A stretch of DNA of 64,000 nt from Halorubrum sodomense (GTDB lineage: Archaea; Halobacteriota; Halobacteria; Halobacteriales; Haloferacaceae), in assembly GCF_900111935.1 (NCBI RefSeq), contig NZ_FOYN01000001.1, positions 666,069-730,068 of the forward strand. The letters run 5' to 3'. Positions 58,165-64,000 of the stretch are shown here, piece by piece. The translations under genes and the position numbers were made by a program. Numbering within the stretch: position 1 is the stretch's first letter; each line of letters starts with the position of its first letter. The notes beneath the pieces are model-generated. The model was not told the DNA's origin. It did not search any database and saw only the letters and a program-made list of their open reading frames with translations.

Positions 58165-59289
58165 TCAGACGATCTTCATCATCCGCGTCTCGAACTTCCC
58201 GACGCGGACGCGGACCCAGCCCGCGAGCTCCGCGTCGAGGTCGGGATCGTCGGTGTCGACGCGGAGGGCGCGCACGTCGTCGAGCTTCGCGCGCGAGGCG
58301 ACGATCCGGAGGTCGCAGCGCCGGATCACGGCCGGCGAGATCTGGGGGTTGCCGCGGCCGAAGACGAACCCCTGCCCGCCGATGGGCGAGACGACGACGA
58401 CGTTCTCCTCGCCGAGCGCGTCGAGGATCGCCGCCTCCGTCGCGTCCCGGACGATTACCTCGCCGTCGCGCCAGACGTCGACGCCGATCGGCGACGGCTC
58501 GAAGCCGAGCTCGTCCTTGATCGCTCCCACCGTCGACCCCGGGCCGAGAACGAAGGTGACGCCCTCGCCGTCGCGCTCGCGGACGTCGGCCGCGACGCCC
58601 TCCGCCAGCGACTCGACGGTCCCGCTCGCGGTCTGTTTCGACGACTGGAGGTCGTCCGCGACGGGGACGTGGGCGACGCCGCGCAGCGTGGGGTTGACCT
58701 CGCCCTCGCGGTAGGCGTCCTCGTCGATGTCCATCACCTCGCGGCGCTCGGTCCGCGAGAACGAGGCCGCGACCTCGGCGGCGTCCTCCGGCGACACCGC
58801 GAACACCGACGAGTACACCTTCACGCCGGCCGGGACGCCGAGCATCGGTACGTCGGTCCCCTCCAACGCCTCCGCGACGTCCGCGGCGGTCCCGTCGCCC
58901 CCGACGAATAAGACGAGGTCGACGGGGTCGCCGTCGCTCGCTTCGACCCCGTCCTCCCCGCCGACCCCCGCGAACGCCCGCACGACCGCGGCGGTGTGCG
59001 CCGCGGTCGTCCCCGTCGGCTCCGGCGTCTCGCCCCCGAACGGGTCGACGACGCGGACCGGGTCGAAGCCCGCCTCGCGGACGACCGACTCCCCCATCGG
59101 GTCCGCGGCCACCGAGACGGCCGCGTCGGGGGCGACCGCGGCCAGCCGGTCGAGCGTCCGCCGCGCCCGGTCCGGCGCCCGCGGCTCGGCGCCGCGCTCG
59201 ACCGCCTCGGCCACCTTCCCGTCGGTCCCCTTCAACCCGACGCGGCCGCCCATTCCGGCGACCGGGTTCACCGCGATCCCCACGTGCAT
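58165..59289 (-). CDS. ATP-NAD kinase-family (AcoX-like) protein
   Basis: 374 residues. N-terminal GIAVNPVAGMGGRVGLKGTDG and the diacylglycerol/NAD-kinase GGDGT motif in LVLFVGGDGTAADVAEAL. Later VTFVLGPGSTVGAIKDELGFEPSPIGVDVW and VVSPIGGQGFVFGRGNPQISPAVI are typical of the AcoX/ATP-NAD kinase-like branch of unknown substrate. It might phosphorylate a nucleotide or a small sugar/ketone. Single gene, minus strand. Confidence 0.87.
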   Translation of the reverse strand: MHVGIAVNPVAGMGGRVGLKGTDGKVAEAVERGAEPRAPDRARRTLDRLAAVAPDAAVSVAADPMGESVVREAGFDPVRVVDPFGGETPEPTGTTAAHTAAVVRAFAGVGGEDGVEASDGDPVDLVLFVGGDGTAADVAEALEGTDVPMLGVPAGVKVYSSVFAVSPEDAAEVAASFSRTERREVMDIDEDAYREGEVNPTLRGVAHVPVADDLQSSKQTASGTVESLAEGVAADVRERDGEGVTFVLGPGSTVGAIKDELGFEPSPIGVDVWRDGEVIVRDATEAAILDALGEENVVVVSPIGGQGFVFGRGNPQISPAVIRRCDLRIVASRAKLDDVRALRVDTDDPDLDAELAGWVRVRVGKFETRMMKIV

Positions 59290-59621
59290 GCCCGACGTTC
59301 ACCGCGCCGGCCTCTTAAGCGAGCCGCGTCCGGCCGACGCGGGCGGCCCCCGCCCGTCCGATCGGCTGATAAAATCCCCCGACAACGAGACACGGGACCC
59401 AACAGGCGTCGGCTCGTAGCTCCGAGCGCCGATGGAACGAGCCCGCCATCGGCGACGCGAGCCGCTCGTCTCACCGGGACTGGATCCCTCCCTCGGTAGC
59501 TGCCACGCGCCCGCGCCGTCCGGTCCCGTTTTCGCGTCCGCGCGGCGGCGTCCGTCCGTCCGGCGACGCTCGCCCCGTCCGAGAATCAACGCTTAAGACG
59601 CCCCCAAGATAACGCCGAGAC
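59290..59621. other. Intergenic region with promoter of the small membrane gene
   Basis: No coding frame is credible. The region is GC-rich, with a TATA-like ACGCTTAAGACG at about 59589-59600, 22-33 bp before the small ORF at 59622, and TGATAAAATCC at about 59366. No RNA gene recognised. Confidence 0.4.
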
Positions 59622-59735
59622 ATGATCCTCGAAGCCGCCGTGACGGAGCCGCTGCCGATCAGCGCGACCGCGGGCGCGGTCCTGCTCGCGAGCCTCGCGC
59701 TCGTCGCCGTGTGGGTCGCGTACCTGTACCGCTAG
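59622..59735 (+). CDS. 37-residue single-pass membrane protein
   Basis: MILEAAVTEPLPISATAGAV followed by a hydrophobic helix (LLASLALVAVWVAYLYR) and stop. The ATG is preceded at the leaderless distance by CTTAAG. Tiny one-helix proteins of this kind are common in haloarchaea but seldom annotated. No partner is evident; convergent with the CinA-like gene. Confidence 0.55.
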   Translation: MILEAAVTEPLPISATAGAVLLASLALVAVWVAYLYR

Positions 59736-59778
59736 AAGCCTCTCCTCCGACCGCCTCGCCGCCTCGCCCGCCGACCGC

Positions 59779-60477
59779 TCAGGCGGACTCGTCCTCGACC
59801 GCGTCCGCGCGTTCCCGGACCCACGCCGCCGCGCGCTCGGCCTCCGCCTCGCTTTCGGCGGTTATCTTCACGGTCACGACCTCGCCCGGGTACGAGCCGA
59901 CGCGCACGTCGAACCGCTCCCGCAGCGACGCGATCCGGTCGAGCAGTTCGCTCTCCGGCTCGTCGACGTCGACCGTGAGCACGTGGGTGAGCGTCCCCGC
60001 GAACTCGTCTTCGACCAGCTCGAACATCGCCTTCATCTCCGCCGGAACCCCCGGCAGGACGTAGACGGACTCGACGACCGCGCCGGGCGCGACCCCGGCC
60101 TCGTTCGGGAGCGGCCGGCAGTCGGCGGGGAGGTGCGTCGTCTCCGCCGCGAGGTCGTCCCCGCTGTACCCGCGCTCTGCGAGCCACGCTGCCGCCGCTT
60201 CGTTCTCGACGAGGCCGCGCCCGAACGCGGCCGCGACCCCCTCCATCGTCACGTCGTCGTGGGTCGGCCCGAGCCCGCCGGTGACGATCACGGCGTCGTA
60301 CTCGGCGCGGTACTCGTTGACGACGCGCGCGATCTCGCTCACCTCGTCCGGCACGACGGTCACCCGTCGCACCCTGACGCCCCGGACGTCGAGCCGGTCG
60401 CAGAGCCAGGTGGCGTTCGTGTTCTCGGTGTCCCCGACGAGGAGTTCGTCCCCGACGGTGACGACGGCGGCGTTCAT
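59779..60477 (-). CDS. CinA-type molybdopterin-binding-like domain protein
   Basis: 232 residues from MNAAVVTVGDELLVGDTENTNATWLCDRL (CinA N-terminus). VTGGLGPTHDDVTMEGVAAAFGR is the MoCF-binding signature and PNEAGVAPGAVVESVYVLPGVPAEMKAMFE follows. Only the first CinA domain is present; the C-terminal nicotinamide nucleotide amidase domain is absent. In archaea such stand-alone forms may have ADP-ribose pyrophosphatase or related activity; unproved here. Confidence 0.92.
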   Translation of the reverse strand: MNAAVVTVGDELLVGDTENTNATWLCDRLDVRGVRVRRVTVVPDEVSEIARVVNEYRAEYDAVIVTGGLGPTHDDVTMEGVAAAFGRGLVENEAAAAWLAERGYSGDDLAAETTHLPADCRPLPNEAGVAPGAVVESVYVLPGVPAEMKAMFELVEDEFAGTLTHVLTVDVDEPESELLDRIASLRERFDVRVGSYPGEVVTVKITAESEAEAERAAAWVRERADAVEDESA

Positions 60478-60572
60478 ACTCGTCTCAAGCGGCGCGCGGT
60501 AGAAAAGGACCGCGACGCGGACGGGCGCGGCGAGTCGGAGGGCGCCGGGCGGGTCACGGACGGACGCGCCCG

Positions 60573-61352
60573 CTAGAGCCAGCCGTCGTCGTCCCGGTCG
60601 TCGTCGACGCCGAGTCCGAGGTCGCGGCGGCGCTCGCGGAGCGCCTCCAGCTGGCGTCGGAAGTAGAGCGTCCCGACGACCGCGGCGATCGCGGCGACGA
60701 CGAGGATGACGCCGAACACCACCAGGTCGCCCTCGCGGTACGACTGGACGACGATCGATCCGCCCGTCACCTCGTCCCACACGATCCGGTCGCGGCCGTC
60801 GACCGTCACGACCGAGTGGTCGCGCGGCGAGACGTGGCCGACGATCGGCGCGTCGGTGCTGAACCCGGGCGGAAGCGTCACCGCGTACGACCCGTCGACG
60901 TACGCCCGCATGGTGAACCGGCGCGGCGATCCGGCGCCCGAGAACGCGATTTTCCCGCCGGCCATCTCGTCCGCGAACCGGATCCACGTCTCGTCGGTGG
61001 TCCGCTCGACCTCGCCGCCGCGGGCGCGGAACTCGCTTCCGTTGATCACCTCGCCGTCGGGGTACCGGTACCGGAGCGCCTCGAACTGTAGCGGCTGATC
61101 GCCCGCGTACGGCGTCTGCTGATACAGCCGGATCTCCTCCCGGTCACCGACCGCGTACACGACGGTGTACCGCCCGTCGGTGGAGAGGTCGAACGCGGCG
61201 TCGCGGTCCGTGTCGAAGTCGTACTCGCGAGGGGGCTCGGCGTCGAGCGTCTCGTTCGTCACCTCGCCGCCGCCGGTCGCGTAGCCGAGACAGCCGGCGC
61301 TGACCGCGAGGAGGGCGATCGCCGCCGCCGCGAGCGCGAAGCGTCGGTTCAC
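60573..61352 (-). CDS. Membrane-anchored lipoprotein (DUF5803-like)
   Basis: 259 residues. Signal peptide with lipobox AVSAGC (Cys21), an extracellular beta-rich domain (YTVVYAVGDREEIRLYQQTPYAGDQPLQFEALRYRYPDGEVINGSEF ... RFTMRAYVDGSYAVTLPPGF), and a C-terminal transmembrane helix (LVVFGVILVVAAIAAVVGTLYF) followed by a basic then acidic tail. I recall this layout as haloarchaeal DUF5803; function unknown. One N-x-S sequon (NGS) is visible in the extracellular part. Confidence 0.82.
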   Translation of the reverse strand: MNRRFALAAAAIALLAVSAGCLGYATGGGEVTNETLDAEPPREYDFDTDRDAAFDLSTDGRYTVVYAVGDREEIRLYQQTPYAGDQPLQFEALRYRYPDGEVINGSEFRARGGEVERTTDETWIRFADEMAGGKIAFSGAGSPRRFTMRAYVDGSYAVTLPPGFSTDAPIVGHVSPRDHSVVTVDGRDRIVWDEVTGGSIVVQSYREGDLVVFGVILVVAAIAAVVGTLYFRRQLEALRERRRDLGLGVDDDRDDDGWL

Positions 61353-61364
61353 GATTGATTTGGG

Positions 61365-62066
61365 TTAGACGACGCACCGCATCTCCGCCGGGAGGTACGA
61401 GCCGATGGCGGCGAGTAACCCCGGCGGGTCGGTGCCTTCCGCGCAGACGATGCTCTGTTCGAGGAGCCCCAGTCGCTCGACCGTGACGATGTCCTGCGCG
61501 TGGCCCGCGCGGTTCACCGTCGCCCGCGTCTCGCCGCGGGTCGCGGAGTTGACGTTCACGCGCCCGTCACCGCGCCGCCAGTCGTACAGGCGGTCGCGCT
61601 CGGCGTCCGCGAGCCGGGACGGTCCCGCCTCGTCGCCGTCGGCGTCCGGGCCGCCGCCGTAGACGAACCGCATCGGGAGGTGCTGGACGAGGCCGAACCG
61701 CTCGACGACCTGCTGTGGCGAACCGACGCCGAGGCCGAGTTCGTCCGCGGGGACGAACACGTCGACGCCGGCGTCGAGCGTGATTCCCACGTCGTCCCAC
61801 GACTCGAGGGTCCCGACGTACGCCTCGCCGGCCTCCAGTCCGCCGTCGTGGGCGGTGACCTCTCCCCACGTCTCCGCGAGGACGTTGCGCGCGACCGGGG
61901 CGTCCTCGCCCGTCACGTCGACCTGGACGAAGTCGTCGTCGCGGACGCCCACCCGCCAGTCGACGTCGAGCTCGCCCACGTCGTTGGCGACGAGCGAGTT
62001 CATCCCGTCGAGCGCGCGGTCGCGGGCGTCGCCCTCGACGTAGCACTTGGTTGCGAGGACGACCAT
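61365..62066 (-). CDS. DUF2110 family protein
   Basis: 233 residues. MVVLATKCYVEGDARDRALDGMNSLVANDVGELDVDW starts the protein; the middle (VGTLESWDDVGITLDAGVDVFVPADELGLGVGSPQQVVERFGLVQHLPMRF) looks like an S1/OB-type nucleic-acid-binding domain, and it ends TDPPGLLAAIGSYLPAEMRCVV. DUF2110 is archaeal and usually sits next to tfe, as here (TGATG overlap). A role in transcription or RNA handling is inferred from that linkage. Confidence 0.88.
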   Translation of the reverse strand: MVVLATKCYVEGDARDRALDGMNSLVANDVGELDVDWRVGVRDDDFVQVDVTGEDAPVARNVLAETWGEVTAHDGGLEAGEAYVGTLESWDDVGITLDAGVDVFVPADELGLGVGSPQQVVERFGLVQHLPMRFVYGGGPDADGDEAGPSRLADAERDRLYDWRRGDGRVNVNSATRGETRATVNRAGHAQDIVTVERLGLLEQSIVCAEGTDPPGLLAAIGSYLPAEMRCVV

Positions 62067-62590
62067 CAGCCGGTCACGTCCACGTTGAGCTCGTCGCGAA
62101 GCTCGTCGATCCGCCGGTCCATCGCGTCGCGGAGCCGGTCGTTGTCCATCGCGTCCAGCGGCGAGCCGCACTCGGGACACTCGAACCCGAAGTCCATCGC
62201 CTCGCCGAACTCGAACCGCATCGAACACACCTCACAGAGGTAGAACTCGTGGGTGCGCTCGTACTCCTCGCGCTCCTCCAAGGCGTCGAGCAGCCGGTAC
62301 ATCTCCTCCTGGAGGTTCTCCGGGATGTTGTCGTAGTGGAACGTCCACAGGTACGTGAGCCACCCGGAGTCCTCGTCGCGGACGCGGCGGTACGTCGCGA
62401 GGTCGTTCTCGTAGAGGATGAACAGCGCGCGACGCACGTCGTTGAGCTCCAGGCCGAGCTCCTCGGCCAGCTCCTCGTCGGTGACCTCGCCGTCCGGCGG
62501 CGCGGCCGCGACCGGCATCCCCGTCGGCCCCACCAGCTCGTGGAGGTACTTCTGGATGACGGGGTCGTTCAGTAGATCCTCAAAAGCCAT
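62066..62590 (-). CDS. tfe: Transcription factor E alpha subunit (TFE)
   Basis: 174 residues. N-terminal extended winged helix (FEDLLNDPVIQKYLHELVG ... VTDEELAEELGLELNDVRRALFILYENDLATYRRVRDEDSGWLTYLW) and a C-terminal zinc ribbon (CEVCSMRFEFGEAMDFGFECPECG). It stabilises the open complex of archaeal RNA polymerase. First gene of the operon with DUF2110, overlapping by one base. Confidence 0.96.
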   Translation of the reverse strand: MAFEDLLNDPVIQKYLHELVGPTGMPVAAAPPDGEVTDEELAEELGLELNDVRRALFILYENDLATYRRVRDEDSGWLTYLWTFHYDNIPENLQEEMYRLLDALEEREEYERTHEFYLCEVCSMRFEFGEAMDFGFECPECGSPLDAMDNDRLRDAMDRRIDELRDELNVDVTG

Positions 62591-62766
62591 TACGAGAATT
62601 TGGTGGAGGAACCGGGTTAAAAGCTCCGAAAGGCGCGGTCGCGACCGCCCCGTCGAGCCGGGGAAGTCGGCCTCTCGAACCGCCCCGCCGGACTGACCTC
62701 CCGAACCGCGGCGAGCGACCCGCGGGTCCGGCAGAGCTTTACGCGCCGTGGCTCACACTCGGCCGT

Positions 62767-63732
62767 ATGACGGACTCGGTCGACGGGCGAGGGCGACGCG
62801 CGCTCGGCGCCCTCGCGCTCCTCGCGGTTCCGGTCGTGCTGGCGGCGGTTCCGCTGGTCCCGGTCGCCGCGCTCCTCGGCCCCGCCGGACTCGGGGTGAT
62901 CCCCCTCGGAGCGCCGGGAGGACTCCTCGCGGCCGTCGTCGTCGGTCCCGCCGGCTCCGCGCTCCTCGGTCCGGTCCTCGTCGACAGACGGGTCTCGCGG
63001 CTCCCCGACGCCGGCCTCGACGACCGCCGCGCCGACTTCGTCGCCGACCGCGTCGAGGCGCTCGCGGCCGAGGTCGGCGTCGACGCGCCCGCGGTAACCG
63101 CGGTCCGCGCCGACGCGGCGAACGTCGCCGTCACGGACGGCTACCGCGGCTCGCGGCTCGTGGTCTCGACGCGCCTGCTCGCGCTCCCGGAGGCGGACCG
63201 CGACGCCGCGCTGCGGCACGCGCTCGTCAGGCTCCGGACGCGCGGGGCGACGCTGACGACCGCGACGCTCCCGGCGCTGGCGGCCGTCGAGACGGCGGCG
63301 CTGCTCGCGACGCTGCTCGTCGGGCGCCGGGGAGACCGCACCGCCGCGGACCGTCGCGTCAACCGGATACACGGATACGAGCCGGACCGCGAGCGCGTCC
63401 CGTCGTGGGCGTACGCGGTCGCGGGGACCCTGTGCTGGCTGGTACTCCTCCCGGCGTGGATCCCCGCCACCGTCGGCGACCGGCTCTCCGTCGCGGGCGG
63501 ACGCCGCGCCGCCGACGCGCTGGTCGCGCGGGCCGGGACCGCGGAGCGCGAGGGGCTCGGCAACGCGGTCGCGTTCGCCAGCGACGCCGCGGGCGCCGGC
63601 GACTGGCCGCCCCTCCTCGACCGCCTCTCGTTGGTCTCCATGGCCGACGCCGAGACGGGTCGCGTGCGCGGGACGAGCCGACAGGAGGCCCGGACGCGGC
63701 TCGCGCGGCTCCGATCGAAACGGGCGTTGTAG
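62767..63732 (+). CDS. M48-like membrane protein lacking the HExxH zinc motif
   Basis: 321 residues. Two N-terminal transmembrane helices (ALGALALLAVPVVLAAVPLVPVAALLG; GVIPLGAPGGLLAAVVVGPAGSALLG), then a domain like the start of M48 peptidases (ADFVADRVEALAAEVGVDAPAVTAVRADAANVAVTDGYRGSRLVVSTRLLALPEADRDAALRHALVRLRTRGATL). Where HELxHxxxxD is expected it reads RHALVRLRTRGA, so zinc ligands are missing. More transmembrane helices follow. Probably a non-catalytic homologue; alternatively a distinct family with convergent pattern. Confidence 0.7.
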   Translation: MTDSVDGRGRRALGALALLAVPVVLAAVPLVPVAALLGPAGLGVIPLGAPGGLLAAVVVGPAGSALLGPVLVDRRVSRLPDAGLDDRRADFVADRVEALAAEVGVDAPAVTAVRADAANVAVTDGYRGSRLVVSTRLLALPEADRDAALRHALVRLRTRGATLTTATLPALAAVETAALLATLLVGRRGDRTAADRRVNRIHGYEPDRERVPSWAYAVAGTLCWLVLLPAWIPATVGDRLSVAGGRRAADALVARAGTAEREGLGNAVAFASDAAGAGDWPPLLDRLSLVSMADAETGRVRGTSRQEARTRLARLRSKRAL

Positions 63733-63776
63733 GCGGGACGGACGTCGCCCGGGCGGCCGCCACCGGACAGGGATGC

Positions 63777-64000
63777 TCAGGGATGCCTCGGGACCTCCAG
63801 CCGGATCGTCGTCCCGTCCTCGCCGGTGTCGATGTCGAAGTCTCCGCCGGCCTTGGCCACGACCCAGTACATGAGCCAGATGCCGAGGCGGTCGGCGTGG
63901 GTCAGCGACGTCTCGCCCGCCTCCAACACCTGCGTCTCGTGGTCCGGGATCCCGGGACCGTCGTCTTCGATCTCGACCGCGATCCACTCCCGCGGACGGC
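63777..64000 (-). CDS. Histidine kinase C-terminal ATPase domain (partial, start beyond window)
   Basis: 74 codons of an open frame that enters from the right edge. VEIEDDGPGIPDHETQVLEAGETSLTHADRLGIWLMYWVVAKAGGDFDIDTGEDGTTIRLEVP shows the HATPase_c G1 box (DDGPGIP) and G2-like region (RLGIWL), the form common in haloarchaeal sensor kinases. Ends at a TGA (63777-63779). The sensing domains lie outside the window. Confidence 0.88.
   Translation of the reverse strand, partial: RPREWIAVEIEDDGPGIPDHETQVLEAGETSLTHADRLGIWLMYWVVAKAGGDFDIDTGEDGTTIRLEVPRHP

Overview
This window is haloarchaeal chromosomal DNA, most like Halorubrum or a close relative. The evidence is the high GC content with strong GC3 bias in most genes, strongly acidic proteins, twin-arginine lipoprotein signals (RR...LAGC), leaderless promoters with TATA-like boxes about 27 bp before the start codon, and archaeal information-processing genes (TFS, TFE alpha, ribosomal protein S8e, tRNAs). 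Three stretches are visibly less GC-rich and look accessory: 1-5.6 kb, 39.7-41.1 kb and 55.1-58.0 kb.

Layout. 1-5.6 kb holds a giant GAF/PAS histidine kinase (C-terminus outside the window), a divergent HTH regulator and a MazF/PemK-like toxin remnant. 5.6-10.3 kb holds a DUF457-type membrane hydrolase, a CBS protein, a dispersed GC-rich element with inverted ends, an MTA/SAH-deaminase-type amidohydrolase and an acidic DUF4382 lipoprotein. 10.5-13.4 kb is a tetrapyrrole operon read leftward (hemC, SUMT, hemD). 13.5-18.4 kb has a GHMP/RFAP-synthase-like gene, a RAD55-like protein without a P-loop lysine, a coiled-coil Zn protein and a MOT1-type transporter, followed by a second copy of the dispersed element in inverted orientation. 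18.9-31 kb is housekeeping: TFS, a GT2 glycosyltransferase, MutY, a nitrilase-family hydrolase, DpsA, regulators, a K+ channel with RCK domains, S8e and RNase HII. 31-35 kb has a Mn/Ca transporter (GDT1) coupled to a DtxR-type regulator, then secF-secD. 35-39.7 kb has several conserved haloarchaeal proteins, a degenerate cis-prenyltransferase homologue, tRNA-Gly with a partial duplicate of its 3' end, and tRNA-Thr. 39.8-41.1 kb is a solo tnpB (IS1341-type). 41.1-43.8 kb has a dual-specificity phosphatase, a predicted PD-(D/E)XK nuclease and lipoyl synthase. 43.9-49.6 kb is a complete branched-chain amino acid (Liv) ABC importer whose substrate-binding protein is circularly permuted. 49.8-55.1 kb has gamma-glutamyltransferase, small Zn proteins, PRPP synthetase and an acetyltransferase. 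55.1-58 kb is an orphan IS200/IS605-like end followed by LysE and NhaC transporters. 58-64 kb has an ATP-NAD-kinase-family protein, a CinA-type protein, a DUF2110-TFE operon, an M48-like protein without the zinc motif and the C-terminal part of another histidine kinase.

How the genes work together. hemC-SUMT-hemD makes uroporphyrinogen III and its dimethylated derivative for siroheme, heme or cobalamin. The GDT1/DtxR pair is a self-contained metal homeostasis unit with a palindrome at its promoter. LivHMGF plus the permuted binding protein import branched-chain or related amino acids, and Ggt next door could supply amino acids from gamma-glutamyl peptides. The most unusual single observation is the permuted binding protein. 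The dispersed inverted-end element, the Cys-less LOV-like domain in the giant kinase, the stand-alone PD-(D/E)XK nuclease, the tRNA-Gly 3'-end duplication and several homologues lacking catalytic residues also deserve a second look.
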